Source: Nitrospinota bacterium (GTDB lineage Bacteria > UBA8248 > JACPRG01). From it: 23,304 bases of DNA. Every line of letters begins with the position of its first letter. The stretch's first letter is position 1. The notes below the pieces were generated by a model. The model was not told where the DNA came from and did no database searches. It saw only the letters and a program-made list of their open reading frames with translations. The DNA lies in the NCBI GenBank assembly GCA_030740135.1, contig JASLXW010000005.1:3144-26447 (forward strand). Reading direction: 5' to 3'. This document shows, in pieces, positions 14,165 to 22,586 of this stretch. The position numbers were made by a program, and so were the translations under genes.

Positions 14165-15454
14165 GACGCCGGCGAGTCCACGCGAAGGGTCCTCAACCTG
14201 GACGAGCTCAAGTCGAAGACGATCAACGAGCTGACCGAAATCGCACGCAGCTTGAGCGTCGTGAGCCCGAGCGCGCTCCGCAAGCAGGAGCTCATCTTCA
14301 AAATTCTGGAAGCCCAGACCGAGAAAGACGGCTACATTTACGGCGAGGGCGTCCTGGAAATTCTGCCCGACGGTTTCGGGTTCCTCCGGGCCCCGAGCTA
14401 CAACTATCTGCCCGGCTCGGACGACATCTATGTTTCGCCTTCCCAAATCCGCCGGTTCGATCTGCGGACCGGGGACACGGTGTCGGGCCATATCCGGCCG
14501 CCCAAGGAAGGCGAACGCTACTTCGCGCTGCTCAAGGTTGAATCCGTCAATTTCGAGAATCCGGAAAACAGCAAAGACAAGATCCTGTTCGACAACCTGA
14601 CCCCGCTTTATCCCGAAGAACGGATACACCTGGAAGTGCCCAGCGATAAGAACGGCAAGCCGGACACCTCGATGCGGGTGATGGATTTGCTGACGCCCCT
14701 CGGCAAGGGTCAGCGGGGTCTCATCGTCGCCGCGCCCCGAACCGGAAAGACGATGCTTCTTCAGGCCATCGCCAACAGCATCGCGCTGAATCACCCGGAG
14801 ACGTACCTCATGGTCCTGCTCATCGACGAGCGGCCCGAGGAGGTCACCGACATGGAGCGGACGGTGAAGGGCGAGGTGATCAGCTCGACCTTCGACGAGC
14901 CCGCCACCCGGCACGTCCAGGTTGCGGAGATCGTGATTGAAAAGGCGAAGCGCCTCGTCGAGCACAAGCGCGACGTCGTGATCCTCCTGGACAGCATCAC
15001 CCGGCTGGCCCGGGCCTACAACGCCATTGTTCCGCCCAGCGGCAAGGTGCTTTCCGGCGGGGTGGACAGCAACGCCCTCCAGCGGCCGAAACGCTTCTTC
15101 GGCGCCGCCCGGAACATCGAGGAGGGCGGAAGCCTGACCATTGTGGCGACCGCGCTGATCGAAACCGGGAGCCGGATGGACGAGGTCATCTTCGAAGAGT
15201 TCAAGGGAACGGGCAACAGTGAGGTCATTCTGGATCGTCGGATTTCCGACCGCAGGGTGTTCCCCTCCATCGACCTCCACCGCTCCGGAACGCGAAAGGA
15301 AGAGCTGCTCCTGAACGAGAAAGAGCTGAGCCGTGTGTGGCTGTTGCGAAAAGTTCTCCAGCCCATGGGCGTCGTGGAGGCCATGGAACTGCTTGTTTCC
15401 AAGATCACCGAGACCAAGGACAACACCGTGTTCCTCGATTCCATGAACGCCTAA
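14162..15454 (+). CDS. rho: Transcription termination factor Rho
   Basis: The hexameric RNA-dependent ATPase ends transcription at non-intrinsic sites. From TTG 14162 the protein has 430 residues; from ATG 14039 it would have 471, with a low-complexity Lys/Ser/Pro-rich extension that I consider leader. In order one sees the N-terminal Rho helical domain ([19 protein letters not shown]), the cold-shock-like RNA-binding domain ([20 protein letters not shown]), the Walker A APRTGKT (residues 191-197 in the short version), Walker [17 protein letters not shown], the Q loop region [18 protein letters not shown], and the conserved C-terminal [14 protein letters not shown] and [13 protein letters not shown]. 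All catalytic motifs are intact. An intrinsic terminator follows. Confidence 0.95.
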   Translation: MDAGESTRRVLNLDELKSKTINELTEIARSLSVVSPSALRKQELIFKILEAQTEKDGYIYGEGVLEILPDGFGFLRAPSYNYLPGSDDIYVSPSQIRRFDLRTGDTVSGHIRPPKEGERYFALLKVESVNFENPENSKDKILFDNLTPLYPEERIHLEVPSDKNGKPDTSMRVMDLLTPLGKGQRGLIVAAPRTGKTMLLQAIANSIALNHPETYLMVLLIDERPEEVTDMERTVKGEVISSTFDEPATRHVQVAEIVIEKAKRLVEHKRDVVILLDSITRLARAYNAIVPPSGKVLSGGVDSNALQRPKRFFGAARNIEEGGSLTIVATALIETGSRMDEVIFEEFKGTGNSEVILDRRISDRRVFPSIDLHRSGTRKEELLLNEKELSRVWLLRKVLQPMGVVEAMELLVSKITETKDNTVFLDSMNA

Positions 15455-15479
15455 CGCTGTTTTCGCAGGGAGTCTCAGG

Positions 15480-15527
15480 CGGCTGGAGCCCGCGGGTTTT
15501 CCCCGCGGCCTCCAGCCGAAGTTTTTT
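15480..15527 (+). terminator. Intrinsic terminator after rho
   Basis: GGCTGGAG (15481-15488) pairs with CTCCAGCC, and an inner GC-rich stem closes on a T-rich loop. The stem has about 16 base pairs with a single C-C mismatch. TTTTTT (15522-15527) follows after four bases. It separates rho from rpmE. Confidence 0.9.
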
Positions 15528-15596
15528 GGGGCCGCGCCCGCCCCAGGATTGGCATGGATTTCATTCCCCTCGGGGTCGGATGCGGAGGAGTCGCCG

Positions 15597-15809
15597 ATGA
15601 GACCCGAAATTCACCCGGAATATCAGGAATGCACCATCACCTGCGCGTGCGGCGCCGAATTCCGCACCCGCTCCACCAAACCCTCGTATGCGGTCGAGAT
15701 CTGCTCGAACTGTCATCCCTTTTTCACCGGCAAGCAGAAACTGGTCGACACCGCGGGCCGCGTCGAGCGATACAGAACCCGGCACAGCAAGATGAAAACC
15801 GCCGGCTGA
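15597..15809 (+). CDS. rpmE: 50S ribosomal protein L31 (zinc-binding form)
   Basis: The 70-residue protein starts [19 protein letters not shown] at ATG 15597, preceded by GGAGGAG at good spacing; the longer open frame upstream is not conserved. The zinc ligands C16, C18, C36 and C39 are present (TCAC and [12 protein letters not shown]), so this is the C+ form. The C-terminus [12 protein letters not shown] is typical. prfA follows 16 bases later. Confidence 0.95.
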   Translation: MRPEIHPEYQECTITCACGAEFRTRSTKPSYAVEICSNCHPFFTGKQKLVDTAGRVERYRTRHSKMKTAG

Positions 15810-15825
15810 GACCGCGCGGAGGGAG

Positions 15826-16944
15826 ATGCGCCCGGCCGTGAATGAAGAACTCCGAGACAAGCTGACGGCCATCTGCGAGAAGTTCGATGCGTTGACCGGG
15901 AGGATGGGGGAGCCCGATCTGCTGGCCGATCACGAGGCCTACGGCAAGGCGGCGAAAGAGCGCGCCGAGTTGGAGGAAACCGTCGGGATCATCCGGAGGT
16001 ATGAGAAGATTCAGGAGGAGCTCGCCGGAAGCCGGGAGGTTCTCCAGGACACCTCGGAAGCGGAGATGGGGGATTTGGCCCGGGAGGAGATCGCCCGGCT
16101 GGAGTCGGAGATTCCGGCGATCGAGACCCGCCTCAGGGAGTTGATGGTCCCGAAAGACCCGAACAACGAGAAAAACGTCATTTTGGAAATCCGCGCGGGC
16201 GCCGGGGGCGATGAGGCCGCCCTGTTCGCGGCGGATTTGTTCCGGATGTATCTCCGCTTCGCGGAGGAAAAATTGTGGAAGGTCGAGATTCTGGATTCCA
16301 GCCCGACGGAACTGGGCGGATACAAGGAGATCATCGCCGCGATTCGGGGGGATCGGGTGTACGGCTTTCTCCGGCACGAGAGCGGCATCCACCGCGTCCA
16401 GCGGATCCCCGAGACCGAATCCAGCGGCCGCATCCATACCTCGGCGGTCACCGTCGCCGTCCTCCCGGAGGCGGAAGAGGTGGATGTGGAGATCGATCCG
16501 GCCGACCTGCGCATCGATGTTTACCGCTCCTCCGGACCGGGCGGACAGAGTGTAAACACAACCGATTCGGCCGTTCGAATCACCCACCTTCCAACGGGGT
16601 TGGTCGTCACGTGTCAGGACGAGAAGTCGCAGCACAAGAACAAATCCAAGGCCCTCCGGGTCCTGCGGGCCAGGGTCCTCGACGCGGCTGTCCGGGAGAC
16701 CGAGGCCAAGCGGTCCGAGGCCCGGCGCTCTCAGGTGGGATCGGGAGACCGAAGCGGCAGGATCCGGACCTACAACTTCCCGCAAAACCGCGTCTCCGAC
16801 CACCGGATTCAGTTGACCCTGCACAAGCTGGAAGCCGTGTTGCAGGGAGAGCTGGAAGCCCTGGTCGAACCGCTGATGGCCGCCCGGGAGGAAGAAGCGC
16901 TGACCGCCTTCGAACATTCCGCGGCCGCCGGGAACCCTTCCTGA
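15826..16944 (+). CDS. prfA: Peptide chain release factor 1
   Basis: The 372-residue factor recognises UAA and UAG. The codon-reading tripeptide PET (195-197, in [17 protein letters not shown]) identifies RF1 rather than RF2, and GGQ (239-241, in [16 protein letters not shown]) is the peptidyl-tRNA hydrolysis motif. ATG 15826 stands unusually close to GGAGGGAG; GTG 15838 is an alternative with a long spacer. The TGA stop overlaps the possible CTG start of prmC. The gene order rpmE-prfA-prmC is common, and PrmC methylates the GGQ glutamine of this factor. Confidence 0.95.
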   Translation: MRPAVNEELRDKLTAICEKFDALTGRMGEPDLLADHEAYGKAAKERAELEETVGIIRRYEKIQEELAGSREVLQDTSEAEMGDLAREEIARLESEIPAIETRLRELMVPKDPNNEKNVILEIRAGAGGDEAALFAADLFRMYLRFAEEKLWKVEILDSSPTELGGYKEIIAAIRGDRVYGFLRHESGIHRVQRIPETESSGRIHTSAVTVAVLPEAEEVDVEIDPADLRIDVYRSSGPGGQSVNTTDSAVRITHLPTGLVVTCQDEKSQHKNKSKALRVLRARVLDAAVRETEAKRSEARRSQVGSGDRSGRIRTYNFPQNRVSDHRIQLTLHKLEAVLQGELEALVEPLMAAREEEALTAFEHSAAAGNPS

Positions 16945-17852
16945 TCGGCGGGCACGCAACCTCCCTCACCCCTTGTTTTCAAGATCTGCTTCACGAAGCC
17001 GTCCACCGTCTCCGGAAGACGGGGCCGGCCACCGCGCGGCTGGATGCCGAGCTCTTGCTGGCGCACGCGGCGGGTCTGCGGCGCGAAGACCTGATCGCCC
17101 GCCCGGACCTCCGGCCGGACCCGGAGATCGCGTCCCGCTTCCGAGACTTCATCGAGCGGCGGGAAGGGCGCGAGCCGGTGGCCTACATCCTGGGGCGGCG
17201 GGAGTTCTGGTCGCTGGAGTTCCGGGTGAACCGGACCGTCCTCGTTCCGAGACCCGAGACCGAGACCCTCGTGGGCGAAGTCTTGCGCCGCCTCCCCCCC
17301 CCCCCTCCCGAAAGCGCCGACCGGGACCGGCGGACGCGCGTGATTGACCTGGGAACCGGTTCGGGCAACGTCGCTTTGTCGCTGGCTTCGGAGTGGGCCG
17401 ACCTCTTTATCGTCGCGACCGACCTGAGCGGCGGCGCCCTGCGGACCGCGAAAGAGAACGCCGCGCGCCTGGGCATGGCCGGCCGGGTCGAATTCGCGGG
17501 CGCCGATTGGCTGGAAGGAATCCGGCCCGATGGGTCCTTCGACGCCGTGGTCTCGAACCCTCCTTACATCCGTGAGGGGGAGGAGGACGCCCTCGACCGG
17601 CGGACCCTGGCTTTTGAGCCCCGGGCGGCCCTCATTGCCGGAGCGGACGGCCTCGACGCCTGCCGGGCCATCGTCCGGGGCGCGGAAGACCTCCTGCGGC
17701 CGGGCGGGTGGCTGCTGTTGGAGATCGGGGCGGATCAGGCGGCGGAAGTCCGCGGCCTCCTGGAGGCGCGCGGGGTCTACGGGCAGATCGACGTCGTCGC
17801 GGATCTGGCCGGACGCGACCGGGTCGTCGCCGCCCGGCGCGAGGGGGGGTGA
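16941..17852 (+). CDS. prmC: Peptide chain release factor N5-glutamine methyltransferase
   Basis: The product is a SAM-dependent methyltransferase acting on the GGQ glutamine of release factors. It shows the N-terminal helical domain ([27 protein letters not shown]), [14 protein letters not shown], the SAM-binding [16 protein letters not shown] and the catalytic VVSNPPYI, then [12 protein letters not shown]. The end at TGA 17852 is certain. The start is not: the frame has no ATG, GTG or TTG between the end of prfA and the first conserved residues. The CTG at 16941, overlapping the prfA stop as CTGA, is the most economical candidate. A run of twelve C (17294-17305) lies inside the gene and encodes prolines in a linker. 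The function is secure, the start is open. Confidence 0.9.
   Translation: MIGGHATSLTPCFQDLLHEAVHRLRKTGPATARLDAELLLAHAAGLRREDLIARPDLRPDPEIASRFRDFIERREGREPVAYILGRREFWSLEFRVNRTVLVPRPETETLVGEVLRRLPPPPPESADRDRRTRVIDLGTGSGNVALSLASEWADLFIVATDLSGGALRTAKENAARLGMAGRVEFAGADWLEGIRPDGSFDAVVSNPPYIREGEEDALDRRTLAFEPRAALIAGADGLDACRAIVRGAEDLLRPGGWLLLEIGADQAAEVRGLLEARGVYGQIDVVADLAGRDRVVAARREGG
17294..17305. repeat. Homopolymer tract, twelve C, inside prmC
   Basis: The run lies in the linker between the N-terminal and SAM-binding domains and encodes prolines (RLPPPPPE). In the given sequence the count keeps the frame open. Runs of this length are prone to replication slippage and to base-calling error. Confidence 0.95.
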
Positions 17853-17858
17853 GCCGCC

Positions 17859-19109
17859 GTGGAGCGGATTGTCATTCAGGGTTCGGCGCCGCTCCGGGGA
17901 GAGGTTTCGATCAGCGGGGCCAAGAATTCGGCCCTGCCGCTCATGGCGGCCTGCCTGCTGACGGAGCGGCCTTGCCGGATTGAAAACCTCCCGGTCCTTC
18001 ACGACGTGAAGAGTTTCCTGGATCTGCTTCGCGGAATGGGGGTTCAGGTCGAGTCGCGCGGCGGTTCGGCGGAGCTCCGGGCGGATGGTCTCCAGCGGGT
18101 GGAGGCGCCCTACGACTTGGTCCGCAAGATGCGGGCCTCCGTCATGGTCCTGGGGCCCCTCACGGCCCGCCTGGGCGCGGCGAAGGTTTCCCTTCCGGGC
18201 GGCTGCGCCATCGGGGTCCGCCCCATCGATCAACACCTGAAGGGGCTTGCGGCCCTGGGGGCCGAGATTCGGCTGGAGGGCGGCTACATCCACGCCCGGG
18301 CCGGCCGCCTAAAGGGGGCCAAGATCTTTCTCGACCTCGTGACCGTGACCGGGACGAAAAACATTATGATGGCCGCTGCGCTCGCCGATGGGCGGACGCA
18401 GATTCACAACGCCGCGCGGGAGCCTGAAGTGGTGCAGCTTGCGGAGGTGTTGGGTCTCATGGGGGCGGAGGTCCGCGGGGCGGGGACGGATACCGTCGAG
18501 GTCGCGGGGGCGCCCCGGCTCGAGGGGTTCGAGGCCCGAATCATTCCGGACCGGATCGAGGCGGGAACCTATCTGCTCGCGGGCGCGGTGACGGGCGGGG
18601 ACGTGTGCGTCACCGGGGTGTGCCCGGAGCACGTCGGGGCCTTGACCGGCAAGCTGGCGGACGCCGGGATGGATTTGCGCGAAGAAGGCGGCCGCATTTA
18701 TTTGAAGGGGGACCGTCCCATCCGGGCCGTGGACTTCCAGACGGCGCCCTATCCCGGGTTCGCCACCGATTTGCAGGCGCAGATGATGGTCCTGCTCAGC
18801 CTGGCGGAAGGGACCTCCGTGCTCTCCGAGACGATCTTCGAGAACCGCTTCATGCACGCGGGTGAGCTCAGGCGCATGGGGGCCGACATCCAGGTGGAGG
18901 GCGCCCGGGCCGTGGTGCGCGGGAAGGGGCGACTGACAGGGGCGGAGGTCATGGCGACCGATCTGCGGGCCAGCGCCTCCCTCATTCTGGCGGGCCTGGC
19001 CGCGGAAGGCGAAACGACGGTCAACCGGGTGTACCATATCGATCGGGGATACGAGCGGATCGTCGAAAAGCTGTCGGCCCTCGGCGGCCGCATTCAAAGG
19101 GTGACATGA
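17859..19109 (+). CDS. murA: UDP-N-acetylglucosamine 1-carboxyvinyltransferase
   Basis: The 416-residue enzyme transfers enolpyruvate from PEP to UDP-GlcNAc, the first committed step of peptidoglycan synthesis. K22 and N23 (SGAKNSALP) and the loop cysteine C116 ([13 protein letters not shown]) are present. The cysteine is the fosfomycin target, so sensitivity is expected. Further landmarks are [22 protein letters not shown] and [17 protein letters not shown] 17859 starts six bases after prmC. The stop overlaps hisG as ATGA. murA directly before hisG is a recurring order in Desulfobacterota and relatives. Confidence 0.96.
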   Translation: MERIVIQGSAPLRGEVSISGAKNSALPLMAACLLTERPCRIENLPVLHDVKSFLDLLRGMGVQVESRGGSAELRADGLQRVEAPYDLVRKMRASVMVLGPLTARLGAAKVSLPGGCAIGVRPIDQHLKGLAALGAEIRLEGGYIHARAGRLKGAKIFLDLVTVTGTKNIMMAAALADGRTQIHNAAREPEVVQLAEVLGLMGAEVRGAGTDTVEVAGAPRLEGFEARIIPDRIEAGTYLLAGAVTGGDVCVTGVCPEHVGALTGKLADAGMDLREEGGRIYLKGDRPIRAVDFQTAPYPGFATDLQAQMMVLLSLAEGTSVLSETIFENRFMHAGELRRMGADIQVEGARAVVRGKGRLTGAEVMATDLRASASLILAGLAAEGETTVNRVYHIDRGYERIVEKLSALGGRIQRVT

Positions 19110-19765
19110 AAAAGAACCGGCCCCTGACCATGGCCCTTCCCAAAGGCCGCCTCTTCCGGAAGGCGTGGGCGCTTTTGCGCAGGATGGGATACGTCCAGGC
19201 CGAAGGGTGGGGAGAGGAGCGCGGCCTCGTCCGCGAATCGGCGGACGGCCGGGTCCGCATCGTCCGCATCCGGGATGTGGACGTGCCGACGTACGTCGAG
19301 CACGGCGCGGCCGATCTGGGCATCGTGGGCAAGGACATCCTCCTGGAACAGGAAAGGGTCGTCTACGAGCCCCTGGACCTGGGATTCGGGGTTTGCCGCC
19401 TTGTCCTGGCCGCCCCGGCCGGCAGCGGAGACCCGCCGACCTGGCAGGACTTGGCCCGGGAATCCCATCTGCGGGTCGCCGCCAGGTTCGTGCGGATCAC
19501 GGAGCGGTTTTTCGGCGAGGAAGCCGTCCCGGTGGACGTGATAAAGCTGTCGGGCGCCGTCGAGCTGGCCCCCGTCATGGGTCTGGCCGACGCGGTCGTG
19601 GACCTGGTGGAGACCGGCGAGACGCTGCGGGAAAACGGCCTGGTCGAGGTCCGCGAGATCCTCCGCACCTCCGCCCGGCTCATCGTCAACCGGGCCAGCC
19701 AGAAAACCCGGAGGGAAGAGGTGGGCGAATTCATCCGGGTCTGCCAGCGGAAGCTCGGCTCATGA
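19106..19765 (+). CDS. hisG: ATP phosphoribosyltransferase, short form
   Basis: The first enzyme of histidine synthesis joins ATP and PRPP. At 219 residues it is the short HisG(S) form, which lacks the C-terminal regulatory domain and in known cases needs the HisZ subunit; no hisZ lies in this window. Visible are MALPKGRLFRKAW, GAADLGIVGKDIL, KLSGAVELAPVMGLADAVVDL (PRPP site) and ETGETLRENGL. ATG 19106 overlaps the murA stop, and its own stop overlaps hisD, so coupled translation is likely. Confidence 0.95.
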   Translation: MKKNRPLTMALPKGRLFRKAWALLRRMGYVQAEGWGEERGLVRESADGRVRIVRIRDVDVPTYVEHGAADLGIVGKDILLEQERVVYEPLDLGFGVCRLVLAAPAGSGDPPTWQDLARESHLRVAARFVRITERFFGEEAVPVDVIKLSGAVELAPVMGLADAVVDLVETGETLRENGLVEVREILRTSARLIVNRASQKTRREEVGEFIRVCQRKLGS

Positions 19766-21093
19766 TGCGCCTGAAGGCCCGGGATCCCCGGTGGCGCGAG
19801 CGGCTGGATCGCCGGCGGAAACAGTGGCTGCGCGATCAGGCCCGGGTTCTGGACGGCGCGCGCGGCATCCTGGAGGATGTGCGAAAAAATGGCGACCGGG
19901 CGGTCCTGCGCTACACGTCGAAGTTCGACGGCGTGAGGCTCAAGGCGGCGGACCTTCGCGTTCCCGCCGATGAGATCGCCGCCGCCGGGGCCGGATGCGA
20001 TCGGGCGGGGCTTGCGGCCTTGCGTCTGGCGGCAAGGCGGATCGAGCGCTTTCACCGCCGGCAGGTCCGGAAGGGCTGGTCCATCGGGGACAGGGGCGAG
20101 CGGCTCGGGCAGCGGGTGGCGCCCCTCGCCCGCGTCGGTCTTTACGTGCCCGGCGGCCTCGCGGCCTACCCCTCCACCGTCTTGATGACCGCCCTCCCGG
20201 CGCGCATCGCGGGCGTTGCGGAGCGGGTCATGTGCACGCCCCCCAGCCCGGACGGCGAGGTGAGTCCGTGGGTGTTGGCGGCGGCGGGGTTGGCGGGTGT
20301 GACCGAAGTGTATAAAGTCGGCGGCGTCCAGGCCGTCGGCGCTCTCGCTTACGGGACGGCGACGATCCGGCCCGTGGACAAGGTGGTCGGCCCCGGCAAC
20401 GCCCACGTGGCGGCGGCCAAGCGGTGGGTCTTCGGCGAGGTGGGCATCGATCAAATCGCCGGGCCGTCCGAGTTGTTGGTCGTGGCCGATGATTCGGCGC
20501 GGCCCGATTGGGTGGCGGCGGACCTGCTGGCCCAGGCCGAGCACGACCCGGACGCCTGGGTCGGCTTGGTGGCGGTGGGAAGCGGTTCGCGGTCCCGGAA
20601 CCTGGCGGACCGGGTGGTGGAGGCGTTGAACGGCCGCCTGCGGAATCTGGAGAGGCGGCGGATAGCGGCGGCCGCCTGGAAGCGGAACGGCCTCGTCGTC
20701 GAGGCGGCGGAGATGGAGACCGCCGCGGGTGTCGCGGCCGCGGTCCGGCCCGAGCATCTGTCCCTGGTCGTGCGGGACGCCGGGCGGTGGGTGGACCGGT
20801 TCTGCTGCGCGGGGGCCGTGTTCGTGGGAGGTCATTCGCCCGTGGCGGCGGGGGATTACGTGGCTGGGCCGAATCACGTTCTGCCGACGGGAGGCGCCTC
20901 GCGGTTCGCCTCGCCCCTGGGCGTGGACGATTTCGTGCGGCGCACCGGCGTCGTTTCGATGAACCGGGCCGCCCTGGAGGGCGTGGCCGATGCGGCCATG
21001 ACCCTCGCGAGCCTGGAGGGGCTGGGCGCGCACGCCGCATCGATCGGGGTGCGGTTTTCCCGGGAGGGGGGGGGACGGGCCGGAAAGCCGTGA
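19762..21093 (+). CDS. hisD: Histidinol dehydrogenase
   Basis: The zinc- and NAD-dependent enzyme oxidises histidinol to histidine. I start it at ATG 19762, which overlaps the hisG stop (ATGA); a second ATG follows at once. This gives 443 residues, close to the usual 430. Motifs seen are GLYVPGGLAAYPSTVLM, KVGGVQAVGALAYGT, DKVVGPGNAHVAAAKR, GPSELLVVAD, AQAEHDPDA, the catalytic RPEHLSLV and AGDYVAGPNHVLPTGG. AEHDPDA departs slightly from the usual AEHG motif. The C-terminus is slightly extended by low-complexity Gly/Arg. Confidence 0.95.
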   Translation: MMRLKARDPRWRERLDRRRKQWLRDQARVLDGARGILEDVRKNGDRAVLRYTSKFDGVRLKAADLRVPADEIAAAGAGCDRAGLAALRLAARRIERFHRRQVRKGWSIGDRGERLGQRVAPLARVGLYVPGGLAAYPSTVLMTALPARIAGVAERVMCTPPSPDGEVSPWVLAAAGLAGVTEVYKVGGVQAVGALAYGTATIRPVDKVVGPGNAHVAAAKRWVFGEVGIDQIAGPSELLVVADDSARPDWVAADLLAQAEHDPDAWVGLVAVGSGSRSRNLADRVVEALNGRLRNLERRRIAAAAWKRNGLVVEAAEMETAAGVAAAVRPEHLSLVVRDAGRWVDRFCCAGAVFVGGHSPVAAGDYVAGPNHVLPTGGASRFASPLGVDDFVRRTGVVSMNRAALEGVADAAMTLASLEGLGAHAASIGVRFSREGGGRAGKP

Positions 21094-21181
21094 CGTCCGG
21101 GGCGCCGCGGGCCCCCGGGGAAGAGGACACGCTTGATTTCGATATCGTCCTCTCCACACTTTTTTCTAGGGACTGAATTCG
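21094..21181 (+). other. hisD-hisB spacer with hairpin and T run
   Basis: AGAGGAC (21122-21128) pairs with GTCCTCT (21147-21153) across an 18-base loop. TTTTTT follows six bases later. This could be a weak or regulated terminator splitting the his operon, or merely an RNA fold. It is one of two non-overlapping junctions in an otherwise closely packed his block. Confidence 0.4.
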
Positions 21182-21769
21182 ATGAGTCGAACCACCCGAA
21201 TGGAGCGCACGACCCGCGAGACGCGGATCGATCTGGAGTTGAACCTGGACGGCGCCGGTGAGTCCGAGACGGAGACCGGCGTCCCGTTTTTCGATCACAT
21301 GCTGAGCCAGGTGGCCAAGCACGGCGTCTTCGATCTGCGGGTGAAAGCCGAGGGGGACACCGAGGTGGATGACCACCATACGGTGGAAGACGTCGGGATC
21401 TGCCTGGGCGGGGCCCTTCAGCGGGCGCTGGGCGACAAGGCCGGCATCCGGCGGTACGGAAGCGCGCTGTCGCCCATGATGGACTCCCTCGCGCGCGTCG
21501 CGCTGGACCTGAGCGGCCGGCCCTCTCTGTTTTATCGGTGCGCCTTTACGGCCGCCCGCGTGGGGAGATTCGATCTTCAGCTCGTGGAGGAGTTCTTCAC
21601 CGCTTTCTCGTCGAACGGCGGCGTGGACCTTCACATCGAGGTCCTCCACGGCTCGAACGCGCACCACATGGTGGAGTCCGTGTTCAAGGGCTTCGGCCGC
21701 GCCTTGCGCGAGGCCGTCTCCCCCGACGAGCGGCGCGAGGGCGTTCCGTCCACTAAGGGGGCGTTGTGA
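21182..21769 (+). CDS. hisB: Imidazoleglycerol-phosphate dehydratase
   Basis: The 195-residue monofunctional HisB dehydrates IGP to imidazole-acetol phosphate at a two-manganese centre. Metal-binding motifs are FFDHML, DDHHTVEDVGI and HGSNAHHMVESVFKGFGRAL; the C-terminal PSTKGAL binds substrate. In the MDEALA region the sequence is PMMDSLARVALDLSGRP, so the acidic pair is altered, which may be a lineage variant. ATG 21182 has AGGGA about ten bases upstream. There is no fused phosphatase domain. Confidence 0.95.
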   Translation: MSRTTRMERTTRETRIDLELNLDGAGESETETGVPFFDHMLSQVAKHGVFDLRVKAEGDTEVDDHHTVEDVGICLGGALQRALGDKAGIRRYGSALSPMMDSLARVALDLSGRPSLFYRCAFTAARVGRFDLQLVEEFFTAFSSNGGVDLHIEVLHGSNAHHMVESVFKGFGRALREAVSPDERREGVPSTKGAL

Positions 21770-22428
21770 AGGTCGCCGTCATCGATTACGGAATGGGAAA
21801 CCTGAAAAGCGTCCGCAACGGGTTTCGGGCCGTCGGGGTGGACCCCCCGGTGATTTCCCGCCCCGAGGACGTGAGGCGGGCCGAAGCCGTCGTCCTGCCG
21901 GGCGTCGGCGCTTTTCGGGACTGCATGGAGAACCTCCGCGCGGCGGGTCTGACCGAGGCCGTCCTGGAAGCGATTCGCGCGGGAAAGCCCTTTCTGGGGA
22001 TCTGTCTCGGCTTGCAGGTGCTCTTTGAGAAAAGCCGCGAGTTCGGGGAGAGCGAGGGCCTGGGCTGGTTTGGAGGAGAGGTCGTCCCCTTCCCTGAATC
22101 CATGAAGAACGGGGGGGTAAACCGGCTGAAAATCCCGCACATGGGGTGGAACCAGGTCCGCCCGGAGGGGAGCGGGGAGATCCCCTTTCTGAAGGACGTG
22201 GCGGATGGGGCGGACGGGGCGGACGGGGCGTGGCTCTACTTCGTCCATTCCTATTACGTCGCGCCCGCGGACGAGGGGATCATCGCCACGAGGACGGATT
22301 ACGGGATTCCCTTCGTCTCGAGCGTCTACCGCGACAACGTCTTCGCCTGCCAGTTCCACCCGGAGCGCAGCGGGCCGCTGGGGTTGAAGATTCTGCGGAA
22401 TTTCGTTGAGTGGGCGAAAAAGGTTTGA
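21766..22428 (+). CDS. hisH: Imidazole glycerol phosphate synthase, glutaminase subunit
   Basis: The class I glutamine amidotransferase supplies ammonia to HisF. The catalytic triad is visible: C80 (LGICLGLQVLF) and H198/E200 (CQFHPERSGPLG); VIDYGMGNLKSV and LPGVGAF are also typical. GTG 21766 overlaps the hisB stop as GTGA. A 9-base unit (about GCGGACGGG) is repeated three times at 22201-22227 and inserts Asp-Gly-Ala repeats in a surface loop. hisF is not in the window but would be expected after hisA. Confidence 0.95.
   Translation: MKVAVIDYGMGNLKSVRNGFRAVGVDPPVISRPEDVRRAEAVVLPGVGAFRDCMENLRAAGLTEAVLEAIRAGKPFLGICLGLQVLFEKSREFGESEGLGWFGGEVVPFPESMKNGGVNRLKIPHMGWNQVRPEGSGEIPFLKDVADGADGADGAWLYFVHSYYVAPADEGIIATRTDYGIPFVSSVYRDNVFACQFHPERSGPLGLKILRNFVEWAKKV
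22201..22227 (+). repeat. Three tandem 9-bp units inside hisH
   Basis: The units are GCGGATGGG, GCGGACGGG and GCGGACGGG. They keep the reading frame and encode Asp-Gly-Ala repeats, so copy number can vary without a frameshift. Confidence 0.85.
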
Positions 22429-22586
22429 AATAAAGTCTCGAAGGGTTCCCGATGTTTCGCCATGCCGCGTTCTCCGCTCCCGGCCTTCGGCCACTCGTTC
22501 AGCTCGGGGCTACGACGTTAATTTCCAAACGCGAATTTCCGCCACTGATGCCCTAAACGGAAATCGCGGGTTGGCAGGATGCGGAC
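22429..22586 (+). other. hisH-hisA spacer with hairpins
   Basis: This 158-base gap interrupts the his cluster. It contains GGCC-TTC-GGCC near 22484 and a longer stem, ATTTCCG (22535-22541) with CGGAAAT (22558-22564), extended by GCG/CGC across a one-base bulge. No T tract follows either stem. A repeat insertion or a regulatory fold is possible; no gene is evident. Confidence 0.45.

Noticed and set aside
21440..21530. Loss of the catalytic site in HisB, because MDEALA is replaced by MMDSLA
   Set aside because: The histidine-rich metal motifs and STKG tail are intact and the gene sits in a functional operon; a lineage variant is more likely.
19363..21667. Long minus-strand open frames opposite hisG, hisD and hisB
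   Set aside because: The opposite strand encodes complete histidine enzymes with all motifs; these frames show no protein signatures.
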